From NCBI GenBank assembly GCA_021782525.1, contig JAJXUY010000061.1, positions 1-7,682 of the forward strand: a stretch of 7,682 nt of DNA. The letters are read 5' to 3'. A program made the position numbers and the translations under genes. The stretch is from Acidobacteriota bacterium (lineage in GTDB: Bacteria; Acidobacteriota; Thermoanaerobaculia; Thermoanaerobaculales; Thermoanaerobaculaceae). Below the pieces are notes generated by a model. That model was given only the letters and a program-made list of their open reading frames with translations, ran no database searches and had not been told where the DNA came from. Below, one piece after another: positions 1-6,098 of the stretch. Every line of letters starts with the position of its first letter. Positions within the stretch are counted from its first letter, which is position 1.

Positions 1-40
1 GCGCGCCGAGGCGCCGGCCTCGCCACGCGCCGGCGCCGGG

Positions 41-505
41 CTAGGCCGTGCCGGCGACATGGGACCCGATGTTGGTCATCTGCCCCGTCCACCCGCGGTC
101 GTTCATGCGCAACGCCTCGGCGCGCCGGTGCAGCGGGATGCGGTCGAACCCGGACTCGGCCACCGTGAACCGGGTCCCCTCGGGGACGTCCGCAAGCTCG
201 AACACCACGAGCGTCATCTCCTCCCCGGCGTAGTCCTGCTCCGGATCGATGGGGTACGGATGCCAGCGGAACGAGAGCAGCCGCTCGGCCTCGACCCTGT
301 CGATGACGATCTCCATCGTGATGTGTTCGTAGCCGGGGACCGTGAGCTTGCCGCGCACCGTCACTCCCGGAGCGAACGACGCGCCGGTGAAGTCGACCCC
401 GAACCATGAGCCGAACTCCTCCGCGTCGGAGACGGCGCGCCAGACCCGCTCCCGCGGGGCGCGCAGGACGATCCGCTTCTCGATCCGATCCGTGGCGCCG
501 GTCAT
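41..505 (-). CDS. SRPBCC / AHSA1-like (START-fold) domain protein
   Basis: 154-residue cytosolic protein of the AHSA1 branch of the SRPBCC (Bet v1-like) fold, which forms a hydrophobic ligand cavity; members often accompany ArsR-type regulators, and the ligand here is unknown. Seen: the opening strand and helix IEKRIVLRAPRERVWRAVSD (about residues 8-27) with the FGSWFG turn after it, a central beta-sheet including MEIVIDRVEAERLLSFRWHP (64-83) and EMTLVVFELADVPEGTRFTV (96-115), and the C-terminal helix around RGWTGQMTNIGSHV (137-150). The length is normal for a single domain, with no signal peptide or membrane segment. I chose the ATG at 505 because a strong SD (GGAGGT) lies 7 nt upstream on this strand; an upstream in-frame ATG at 544 adds 13 residues but has no comparable SD. 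The gene is divergent from the permease, and an inverted repeat lies about 45-60 bp upstream of the start. It could be called a VanB-like or activator-of-Hsp90-like protein in automatic annotation, but no redox domain is present. Confidence 0.9.
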   Translation of the reverse strand: MTGATDRIEKRIVLRAPRERVWRAVSDAEEFGSWFGVDFTGASFAPGVTVRGKLTVPGYEHITMEIVIDRVEAERLLSFRWHPYPIDPEQDYAGEEMTLVVFELADVPEGTRFTVAESGFDRIPLHRRAEALRMNDRGWTGQMTNIGSHVAGTA

Positions 506-548
506 AGGCGACCTCCAGGTTCCAGCATGGGGCATCTCCGGCATAAAT

Positions 549-564
549 GCAACTCAACGGTTGC
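549..564. promoter_or_regulatory. Candidate operator: GCAAC-N6-GTTGC dyad
   Basis: A perfect 5-bp inverted repeat, GCAAC then six bases then GTTGC, lies in the divergent spacer between the AHSA1-like gene and the permease gene. It sits in an AT-richer island (541-573) where the minus-strand promoter would be expected; on that strand TTGCGC followed after 17 bases by TATGCC is a poor but possible sigma70 match. AHSA1 genes are frequently controlled by ArsR-type repressors that bind short dyads, so an operator is a reasonable inference. The repeat is short, so chance is not excluded, and no regulator gene is visible in the window. Confidence 0.35.
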
Positions 565-646
565 GCAATTACTCGAGGCAGCGTGCGGGCCTCGGATGCC
601 GGGCCGGGGATCGCCGGACCCGACGCCTTCGCGCGCGGCCGGGCTC

Positions 647-673
647 GGAGGTAAGATGGCGCGCCTCGCATGA
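647..673 (+). promoter_or_regulatory. Permease start region: SD plus five-codon leader cistron
   Basis: GGAGGT (647-652) is 17 nt from the permease ATG at 670, too far for normal use. It lies 3 nt before an ATG at 656 that opens a five-codon reading frame, MARLA, whose TGA (671-673) overlaps the permease start in an ATGA arrangement. This suggests translational coupling: ribosomes loaded on the mini-cistron restart at the permease. A frame-matched TAA at 652 rules out a longer permease N-terminus. An alternative reading is that TAAGAT (652-657) is a -10 element, which would give a nearly leaderless mRNA starting near 664. The sequence alone does not separate the two. Confidence 0.4.
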
Positions 674-2028
674 CGACGCTGGCCCGTAAGCTCCGCGCGT
701 TCGACTACTTCGCTCTCGGCTTCGGCAGCATGATCGGCGCCGGGTGGCTGGTGGTGATGGACGACTGGTTGGGGCGCGGCGGCCCCGCCGGCGCGATGCT
801 GGCGTTCGCGCTCGGCGGGCTGCTGCTGCTGCCGATCGGCTACGTCTACGGCCGGCTCGTCATCGCCATCCCCGACGCGGGAAGCGAGATCGCCTACACG
901 GCCCGCGTGTTTCCCCGCGCCGTGAGCTTCGGCACGGGATGGATGATGACGCTGGCGTACCTCGTGGTCTGCCCGTGGGAGGCGATCGCGATCGGACGGC
1001 TGGCGGGGTACGTCCTTCCCGCAATGAACACGCACCCGCTGTACTCCGTGGCGGGGCAAGCCGTCTACCTGCCGCACCTGGTGCTGGGACTGGCGCTGAC
1101 CGCGCTGCTGACGCTGGTCAATGTGCGCGGTGTGCGTCTCTCCGCCAGCGTGCAGTCGTGGGCGACGGGTGCGGTGCTCGTGCTGTTCCTGGTGTTCGGC
1201 GCGTTCGGGGCGGCGCGCGGCTCGGCCGCGAACTTCTCGCCGCCGTTCGCCGCCGGAGGGGCGCTGGTCTCGATCGTGCTCGTGTTGCAGATCGTGCCGT
1301 ACTTCATGTCCGGCTTCGAGTCGATCCCGAAGTGCGTCGAGGAGGCGAGCCCGGGGGCCGGGGAGAGCAGCCTGTTCCGCGCCATCCTGATCGCGCTGGC
1401 GGTCGGCGCGGTGTTCTACGTCGCGGTGATCGCGGTGGTCGCGTTCGTCTCGCCGTGGCAGGCGCTGCTGGGGGAGAGGTTCGCGACGGCGGTGGCGTTC
1501 GAGCGCGCGTTCCACGCGCGCTGGATCGTGGACCTCATCCTGACGACCGCGGTGATCTCGCTGCTCAAGGTGTTCAACGGGAACTTCATCGCCGCCAGCC
1601 GGCTGCTCTTCGCGATGGGGCGCGGCGGGCTGATCGACGAGCGCGCCGGGCGGGTACACCCCGGCTACCGGACGCCGTCGCTCGCGGTGGCGTTCGTGGG
1701 CCTCGCGACCGCGGCCGGGGTCTTCCTCGGCGGCTCGGTGCTGGTGCCGATCGCCGAGGTCGGCTCGCTCGCCGCGGTGACCGGGTGGCTCGCGAGCTGT
1801 GCCTCGTACCTCGCCGTCGGCGAGACCGGACGGCGGCGCGCCGTCGCCGCGGTCGGGGTTCTTGTGACGCTCGCGCTGCTCGCGCTCAAACTCCTGCGGA
1901 TCGCGCCCGGCCACTTCACGCGCTGGGAGTGGCTGGCACTGGGCGCATGGGCGGCGCTCGGCCTGGCATTGCGGCTGTCCGGCGGCAAGCCGGCGGCGCA
2001 CGCCTCGAGCAGCACCGGAACGTCTTGA
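670..2028 (+). CDS. APC-superfamily amino acid permease (12 TM)
   Basis: 452-residue inner-membrane transporter, expected to import or exchange amino acids or related amines by proton or solute coupling; the exact substrate cannot be read from sequence. About 12 hydrophobic helices are visible, roughly at residues 12-32, 40-60, 83-115, 134-150, 162-182, 197-215, 237-260, 283-303, 337-357, 361-382, 390-408 and 418-436. Diagnostic APC features are the broken first helix with GSMIGAGW (19-26), the sixth-helix segment FMSGFESIPKCVEEASPG (212-229), and the NGNFIAASRLLFAMGRGGLI segment (303-322) after helix 8. Length is usual for the family, and there is no extra C-terminal domain; the tail is a short Ser/Ala-rich stretch. 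The start is fixed by an in-frame stop at 652 and by the typical RKLRAFDYFALGFGSM opening, but the SD spacing is odd (see the entry at 647). The next gene begins 80 bp downstream on the same strand with no clear terminator between, so co-transcription is possible. Confidence 0.92.
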   Translation: MTTLARKLRAFDYFALGFGSMIGAGWLVVMDDWLGRGGPAGAMLAFALGGLLLLPIGYVYGRLVIAIPDAGSEIAYTARVFPRAVSFGTGWMMTLAYLVVCPWEAIAIGRLAGYVLPAMNTHPLYSVAGQAVYLPHLVLGLALTALLTLVNVRGVRLSASVQSWATGAVLVLFLVFGAFGAARGSAANFSPPFAAGGALVSIVLVLQIVPYFMSGFESIPKCVEEASPGAGESSLFRAILIALAVGAVFYVAVIAVVAFVSPWQALLGERFATAVAFERAFHARWIVDLILTTAVISLLKVFNGNFIAASRLLFAMGRGGLIDERAGRVHPGYRTPSLAVAFVGLATAAGVFLGGSVLVPIAEVGSLAAVTGWLASCASYLAVGETGRRRAVAAVGVLVTLALLALKLLRIAPGHFTRWEWLALGAWAALGLALRLSGGKPAAHASSSTGTS

Positions 2029-2086
2029 GGCCGCGGCCCGTCGCCGCCGGCCCGGGCGGGCGAACCCGAGCGAGCCGGACGACGTA

Positions 2087-2106
2087 CTCAACCAAGGGAG
2101 GTTGAG
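2087..2106 (+). promoter_or_regulatory. RBS hairpin: SD in the loop of a perfect 7-bp stem
   Basis: CTCAACC (2087-2093) and GGTTGAG (2100-2106) are perfect reverse complements around the six-base loop AAGGGA. The SD, AAGGGAGG, starts in the loop and runs into the 3' arm, ending 7 nt before the ATG at 2109. In RNA this would hold part of the SD in a hairpin right at the start codon, so the stem could modulate translation or be bound by a protein. At DNA level it could also be a small operator. No known riboswitch or leader motif is recognised. Confidence 0.45.
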
Positions 2107-2108
2107 CG

Positions 2109-2438
2109 ATGATCAGTCGGATCTGGCACGGGTGGACGACTCCGGCGAACGCCGACGCGTACGAGACGCTGCTGCGGGAGGAGATCTTCGTCGGGATCGA
2201 GAACCGCCGCATCCCCACGTTCAGGAGCATCCAGCTCCTGCGCCGCGCCGTCGGCGACGAGGTCGAGTTCGTCACGGTCATGCTCTTCGAGTCACTCGAC
2301 GGCGTCCGCGAGTTCGCCGGCGACGACTGCGAGGCGTGCGTGGTCCCGCCGAAGGCGAGAGCCGTGCTGAAGCGCTTCGACCTGCGCTCGCAGCACTACG
2401 AGCTCCTGGTCGAGCGGCACGCCCGGATCGGGGACTGA
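2109..2438 (+). CDS. ABM-like dimeric alpha/beta-barrel protein
   Basis: 109-residue cytosolic protein that reads like a small family usually annotated as antibiotic biosynthesis monooxygenase (ABM). The ferredoxin-like ABM fold dimerises, and members range from cofactor-free monooxygenases to proteins of unknown function, so enzyme activity here is unproven. Seen: first strand MISRIWHGWTTPANADAYET (1-20), a helix to about residue 34, strand PTFRSIQLLRR (36-46), strand VEFVTVMLFES (52-62), a helix with VREFAGDD (66-73), then the characteristic VVPPKARAVLKRFDLRSQHYELL (78-100). Conserved-looking residues include H7, W9, P80, P81 and H96-Y97. Length is normal for a single ABM domain. The start is supported by the SD AAGGGAGG 7 nt upstream; that SD lies in a hairpin (2087-2106). 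It lies 80 bp after the permease gene on the same strand, so shared transcription is possible, but no functional link is evident. Confidence 0.85.
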   Translation: MISRIWHGWTTPANADAYETLLREEIFVGIENRRIPTFRSIQLLRRAVGDEVEFVTVMLFESLDGVREFAGDDCEACVVPPKARAVLKRFDLRSQHYELLVERHARIGD

Positions 2439-2481
2439 CCGGCGGCGAGGAGGACGCCCACTCCCGCAGGGGACGGGCCGT

Positions 2482-2708
2482 CCGCCGGACGAGGCATGGC
2501 TGTCGCTGCGCGCCCAACGCGGCGAGCTGTTCGTGCTCGCCCTCCCGCTCGATGGGACCAAGCTCGTCGACGTGGAGGTCAGCCACACGGGCCGCGGCGG
2601 TCGCTTTCGGGCCGGCTCGTTGATGACCAGGCGACGCTCTCCTGGATCGCGCGGTCCGGGCGCCGCGTGACCGGGCGGCACCTTGACGAGGGCCGGGCCG
2701 GGACCTAG
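2482..2708 (+). pseudogene. Possible frameshifted coding remnant, family unknown
   Basis: No intact gene fits here, but codon use resembles real coding. From 2482 to about 2619 one frame has G or C at the third position in 41 of 46 codons and reads like protein (for example EAWLSLRAQRGELFVLALPL, then DGTKLVDVEVSHTGRGGRFR). It has no ATG or plausible start with an SD at its beginning. After 2619 that frame loses third-position bias and ends at 2668-2670, while the neighbouring frame takes over with 26 of 29 G/C-ending codons and stops at TAG 2706-2708. A one-base shift near 2619 would join them. This fits the 3' remnant of a decayed gene. I do not recognise the family, and a chance pattern in GC-rich DNA remains possible. 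Confidence 0.3.
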
Positions 2709-2711
2709 ATT
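2683..2711 (+). promoter_or_regulatory. Sigma70-type promoter for the propeller gene
   Basis: TTGACG (2683-2688, five of six matches to the -35 consensus) is followed after exactly 17 bp by TAGATT (2706-2711, four of six to TATAAT, including the key A at position 2 and T at position 6). It is the best-spaced promoter I see in the window. Transcription would start near 2718, giving a leader of about 300 nt before the propeller ATG at 3026. Confidence 0.5.
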
Positions 2712-3025
2712 CGACTCACAAGCAGAAAGGAGGTCGCGAGGAGCCGCTCGGACGTGGAAGGGCAGCGTGTTGGGTGGCGTTGAGGCCTCGACTCGACCCG
2801 GAGTTCTGGTCACCGACGGGTCGGGTAGCCAATGGTGAAACCGGCAACGCGGCTTGTTGCCGGTGTGCATTCTGGTGACCTGACCTGCCGGTAGCCTTGC
2901 AAAACAACAGGAGAAGAGGGAGAGACGCACGACCGATCGTGCGGGCCGCGTGCGCCTGCGTGACCCAGCCATGGAAAGAGCCGCGCGCGGTGCCGGGCCA
3001 ATGGATGCGGGAGGAGGGTGAAGAC
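2712..3025 (+). promoter_or_regulatory. Long leader with orphan SD and inverted repeats
   Basis: This gene-free stretch would be the leader of the propeller mRNA. At 2724-2734 lies AGAAAGGAGGT, complementary to a typical 16S rRNA 3' end, but no ATG, GTG or TTG follows at usable distance; the nearest GTG (2754) gives nine codons. Perfect inverted repeats follow: CGACCCG/CGGGTCG (2794-2800 with 2817-2823), ACCGGCAAC/GTTGCCGGT (2840-2848 with 2856-2864, 7-nt loop), GGTCACC/GGTGACC (2808-2814 with 2874-2880, which partly overlaps the loop of the first and so could compete with it), and CGCACGA/TCGTGCG (2926-2932 with 2937-2943, 4-nt loop). GGTAGCC occurs twice, near 2825 and 2890. A purine-rich, AT-richer tract lies at 2897-2925. 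The layout suggests a structured, possibly regulatory leader, but it matches no riboswitch consensus I know. Confidence 0.35.
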
Positions 3026-4186
3026 ATGAACGGGACAAGGCCAACAGTCGCCGGCCCTTGGAGGTTGCTCCTGCCGGCCGTGGTGCTCTCGCTCACCTTG
3101 CCATCGGGCGGAACGGCCATGGCCGCTCCGGCGGGGACGTTCCCGGAGTTCCTCCCGATGTCGGGCGCCGTCAGGGGTGTCGAGGCCGACAAGGTCGGCA
3201 ACGTCTACGTGAGCGTCGGACAGGGCAGCGGCGCCAGCGAGCACATCCTGGTCTGGAAGTTCTCGCCGAACGGGGGCGGGCCCTCGTTCGTCGCCGACCT
3301 TGGCCAGGGGACGATCGGAGGCCTTGCCTCCTCCGCCGACGGCGACCTCTATGTCGCCATGGCGGCCGGGCTCGACCGGGGAGTCTGGCGGATCGACCGC
3401 TACGGCGAGGTCGAACTCCTGCCGGGCAGCAACCAGATCTTCTTCGCGAACGGCCTCGCGTTCGACGGCCGGGGCACGCTCTATGTCACGGAGTCAGTTT
3501 CGCTGGACGGGCACGCGCCTCCGAGCGGGTCCGGGGGCGTGTGGCGGATCCCTCGCGGAGGGCAGGCGGAGCTGTGCCTGCGCGACGACCTCCTCAGGGG
3601 GACCGGAGCGCTGGGCCAGCCGGTCTGGCTGGGGGCGAACGGCATCGATTACTACCACGGCCACCTCTACGTGACGAACACAGAGAAGGGGACGCTGGTC
3701 CGGATCCCGGTGTTGCCGGACGGGAGCCTCGGCCCGCCCGAGCTGTGGGCGACGCTCCAGGACGTGCCGGAATCGCCGCTGTATCGCGCTCCGCTTCCGG
3801 TCGCCGGGGACGGCGTGGTCCTCGACGTGCAGGGCAACGCCTACGTGGCCGTGCTGACCCGGTCGGCGGTCGTCCGCATCGATGGCCGAGACCTCTCCCA
3901 GGAGACGATCGCAGCGTTCCAGGTCGTCGCGCACGGATCGATCCCGCACGCCCCGCTCGACTTTCCCGCCAGCCTCCATCTCGGCACCGCGAGCGGCGAG
4001 AGAGCGAACCTCTTCGTGTCCAGCCTGGGGATGGGAAGCGTGCTGGTGCCGGCGCTGCCGTGGGCGGGCCCGAGCCTGGTGAAGGTCGACGCGGGCGTGC
4101 CGGGCGGCCCTCGTCGCCCAGAACCTGGTGATGGAGGTCGCTACTTCCAAAAGGAGACGGGCGCGCCGGGCGGCCCGTTCCGCTAG
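3026..4186 (+). CDS. Exported six-bladed beta-propeller, SMP-30/NHL-like
   Basis: 386-residue secreted or periplasmic protein. A signal peptide is clear: R5, hydrophobic core LLLPAVVLSLTL (14-25), and AMA just before the mature start at about residue 34. Six repeats of the G-x-(L/V/A)-(Y/F)-V strand mark six blades: GNVYVS (58-63), GDLYVA (106-111), GTLYVTE (150-156), GHLYVTN (212-218), GNAYVA (270-275) and ANLFVS (327-332). N142 in FFANGLAFD, N205 in LGANGID and D262 in VAGDGVVLD lie where SMP-30/gluconolactonase proteins place metal ligands, so a Ca-dependent lactonase-like site is possible. NHL-type binding without catalysis is the main alternative. The ATG at 3026 follows GGAGGAGGG by 7 nt and gives the signal peptide; an upstream TTG (2897) would add 43 residues before it and is rejected. 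The tail after about residue 361 is atypical: codons 362-371 end in G/C only once in ten, and a 19-bp direct repeat bounds the segment (see the repeat entry). It is convergent with the DUF885 gene. Confidence 0.85.
   Translation: MNGTRPTVAGPWRLLLPAVVLSLTLPSGGTAMAAPAGTFPEFLPMSGAVRGVEADKVGNVYVSVGQGSGASEHILVWKFSPNGGGPSFVADLGQGTIGGLASSADGDLYVAMAAGLDRGVWRIDRYGEVELLPGSNQIFFANGLAFDGRGTLYVTESVSLDGHAPPSGSGGVWRIPRGGQAELCLRDDLLRGTGALGQPVWLGANGIDYYHGHLYVTNTEKGTLVRIPVLPDGSLGPPELWATLQDVPESPLYRAPLPVAGDGVVLDVQGNAYVAVLTRSAVVRIDGRDLSQETIAAFQVVAHGSIPHAPLDFPASLHLGTASGERANLFVSSLGMGSVLVPALPWAGPSLVKVDAGVPGGPRRPEPGDGGRYFQKETGAPGGPFR
4092..4176 (+). repeat. 19-bp direct repeat pair bounding a 66-nt in-frame expansion
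   Basis: CGGGCGTGCCGGGCGGCCC (4092-4110) recurs at 4158-4176 with one difference (C for T at the seventh base). The offset is 66 nt, exactly 22 codons, so both copies are read in the same frame and encode G-(V/A)-PGGP. Removing one copy and the 47 nt between them would leave a protein ending SLVKVDAGVPGGPFR. Codons between the copies have poor third-position G/C in the gene frame. The stretch before the second copy (CCTGGTGATGGAGGTCG, 4124-4140) partly resembles that before the first (CCTGGTGAAGGTCG, 4075-4088), so an old imperfect tandem duplication is one explanation and a small insertion is the other. Confidence 0.6.
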
Positions 4187-4219
4187 ACCGAGCGCTGGTC
4201 CGCTTGGCCGCCGGTCACG

Positions 4220-4279
4220 GTTCCCGGCGGTCACTCTCCCGGCCGGCGGGCGGGACCCGCCGGCCGGGAGGCCGGGAAC
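4220..4279. terminator. Large bidirectional GC hairpin between convergent genes
   Basis: The inner stem CTCCCGGCCGGCGGG (4236-4250) pairs perfectly with 4256-4270 across the five-base loop CGGGA. An outer stem, GTTCCCGGC (4220-4228) with GCCGGGAAC (4271-4279), is also perfect and is separated from the inner stem only by a seven-base bulge on the left side. Together this is a 24-bp duplex in the 106-bp gap between the propeller stop and the DUF885 stop. Position and symmetry argue for a shared transcription barrier or 3' end stabiliser. There is no T-tract on either strand, so classic intrinsic termination is uncertain. Confidence 0.6.
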
Positions 4280-4292
4280 GAGACGCCAGGCG

Positions 4293-6098
4293 TCAGCGGT
4301 TCGCCTCGGGCCTGGCCTGACGCGCGTCCGCAATCCACCGCTCGACGACGCCGTCGAGGACCGTGAGCGGCAGCGACCCGTGCTCGAGGACGGCGGCGTG
4401 GAACTCCTTCAGACTGAACTCCGGCCCGAGCTCGCGCTCGGCCTGCCGGCGCAGCTTTTCGATTTCGATCTCGCCGATCATGTACGACAGCGATTGCCCG
4501 GGCCAAGCGATGTAGCGGTCCACCTCCGTGTTGATGTTCTGCAGGGAAAGCGCGGTGTTGTCCTCGAAGTAGGTGACGGCCCGCGCGCGGCTCCAGCCCT
4601 GGGAGTGGATGCCGGTGTCCACCACCAGCCGGACCGCGCGCCACATCTGCCAGTCGAGGTAGCCGAACTCGGAGTAGGGATCGGGGTAGAGCCCCATCTC
4701 CTTGCACAGCGTCTCGGTGTAGAGCCCCCAGCCCTCGCCGTACGAGCTGTAGTAGTCGAAGCGGCGGAACTCCGGCAGCCCTTTGAGCTCCATGGCGATC
4801 GCCATCTGCAGCTGATGGCCGGGCCGGCCCTCGTGGCAGGTCAGCACCGGGATGTCGTACTTCGGGCGGCTCTCCGGCTTGTAGAGGTTGACGTCGATGT
4901 ACCCCGCGACGCTGCCGTCGCCAGCGGGAGGCACGGAGTAGGCGGGGTAGGTGTCGGGCGCGAGCGCCGCCGGGATCGGGCGGACGCCGTAGGTGACGCG
5001 CGGCAGCAGGCGGACGGGGAAGTACTGCACGAGCAGCGGGTCCACCTGCTTGGCCTGCGCCCGGTAGGCCTCGAGCAGGTCCTGCGGGTCCTTGTAGTAG
5101 AAGCGCGGGTCGGTGCGCAGGAAGTGATGGAACTCCTGGTCGTCGCCCTTGAAGCCGGTCTTCTTGATCACCCGCTCCATCGCCGCGCGGATCTCGGCCA
5201 CCCGGCGCAGGCCGATCTGGTGGATCTGCTCCGGTGTCAGGTCGGTCGTGGTGTACTTGCGGACCTGGTACGCGTAGTACGCCTTGCCGTTCGGCAGCGC
5301 CTCGGCGGCGATCGTCGTGCGGCAGTGGGGCAGATAGTCGTGATCGAAGTACTGCTCCAAGCGCCGGTACGCGGGGGTCACCACGTTCGCGATCGCGGCG
5401 AGGGCGTTCGCGCGCAGCTGTGCCTGCTGGGCGGCCGGGATGATCTCGGGCATCTGCTTGAACGGGGCGTAGAACGGGCTGTCCTCCGGCTTGTCGACGA
5501 CGTTGGCGGCGATCTGGTGCGGGATCCGCTCCATCACGACCCGCGGCCGTGTCATGCCGTCCGCGACGCCCTGCTGCAGCAGCGCGATCGTCTTCTCCAC
5601 GAACGGCGCGAACGTCTGCAGCCGCTCGACGTAGTGCTCGTAGTCGGCGGCGTTCTCGAAGCGCAGCGAGCGGGTCAGCGAGGCGAGCGTCTGGATGCCG
5701 CCGAGCTGGTCCAAGGGCATGAGGTACGTCTTCAAGTCGTACCCCTGCAGCCGCACCTCGGTGCGGTAGCGGAACAGGTCGTAGCTGATCCGGTCCTCGC
5801 CCGTGAGCTGGGAGCGGTCGATGGCGGCCAGGTCCTTCACGGCTTGTTGGTCCTCCGCGTGCCCCCGCGCCAGGGCAGCCGGGCTCAGGTCGGGCCAGAC
5901 GCCGTCGTACTCGTGGTGGCCGTCCGCGGAGGCCTCGAGCGGGTCCTCGCGCATCTCGCGCTGCCACTCGCTCGCGAACAGCCGGTGCAGCGCGCCCGCC
6001 GCGTCGTCCCCGGGCGTCTCGATGGACGCGGCCCGGCCTGGGGCACCTGCCAGCAGCGCGGTCACCGCCACCACGACGACAGGAAGCCTGTGAAACAT
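4293..6098 (-). CDS. DUF885-family predicted zinc metallopeptidase, exported
   Basis: 601-residue protein of the DUF885 family (bacterial, gluzincin-like; activity of most members is untested). Seen: a signal peptide (HR at 3-4, hydrophobic PVVVVAVTALLAGA, cleavage near GRAA at 21-24), so it acts outside the cytoplasm or as an envelope protein. The family core is PNGKAYYAYQVRKYTTTDLT (269-288), then TCHEGRPGHQLQ (420-431) with H422, E423 and H428, YGEGWGLYTE (453-462) with E455, and VDTGIH (493-498). These are the expected metal-binding and catalytic elements; the H-E-x-x-P-G-H spacing differs from classic HExxH but is usual in this family. Q429 stands where many members have a second His. 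Length is normal and no frame break is seen. The ATG at 6098 has the SD GGAGGTGA 4 nt upstream on this strand. A weak -10-like TATGCT lies at 6173-6168 on the minus strand. Substrate is probably peptides, by family inference only. Confidence 0.92.
   Translation of the reverse strand: MFHRLPVVVVAVTALLAGAPGRAASIETPGDDAAGALHRLFASEWQREMREDPLEASADGHHEYDGVWPDLSPAALARGHAEDQQAVKDLAAIDRSQLTGEDRISYDLFRYRTEVRLQGYDLKTYLMPLDQLGGIQTLASLTRSLRFENAADYEHYVERLQTFAPFVEKTIALLQQGVADGMTRPRVVMERIPHQIAANVVDKPEDSPFYAPFKQMPEIIPAAQQAQLRANALAAIANVVTPAYRRLEQYFDHDYLPHCRTTIAAEALPNGKAYYAYQVRKYTTTDLTPEQIHQIGLRRVAEIRAAMERVIKKTGFKGDDQEFHHFLRTDPRFYYKDPQDLLEAYRAQAKQVDPLLVQYFPVRLLPRVTYGVRPIPAALAPDTYPAYSVPPAGDGSVAGYIDVNLYKPESRPKYDIPVLTCHEGRPGHQLQMAIAMELKGLPEFRRFDYYSSYGEGWGLYTETLCKEMGLYPDPYSEFGYLDWQMWRAVRLVVDTGIHSQGWSRARAVTYFEDNTALSLQNINTEVDRYIAWPGQSLSYMIGEIEIEKLRRQAERELGPEFSLKEFHAAVLEHGSLPLTVLDGVVERWIADARQARPEANR

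Noticed and set aside
1..26. Start of a downstream minus-strand gene at the GTG at 26-24
   Set aside because: Only eight codons are in the window and there is no SD, so it cannot be supported as a feature.
502..2105. Long frames overlapping the permease gene on both strands (minus 502-2091, plus 744-2105)
   Set aside because: Composition is Arg/Ala/His/Gln-rich without domain motifs. The permease frame shows 12 helices and APC motifs, so these are shadows.
2439..2488. CCGGCGG/CCGCCGG inverted repeat after the ABM-like gene as a terminator
   Set aside because: Only 7 bp with a 36-nt loop and no T-tract; too weak to call in this GC-rich background.
2821..2900. Possible cobalamin or c-di-GMP (GEMM) riboswitch because of GGTGAAACCGGCAACGCGG and GACCTGCCGGTAG
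   Set aside because: The conserved blocks do not appear in the right order: no complete B12 box, and no GACGCAAAGCC block for GEMM. Resemblance is limited to short pieces.
2897..3025. TTG-started N-terminal extension of the propeller protein
   Set aside because: It would bury the signal peptide 43 residues inside the protein. The ATG at 3026 has a strong SD and starts directly before the signal peptide.
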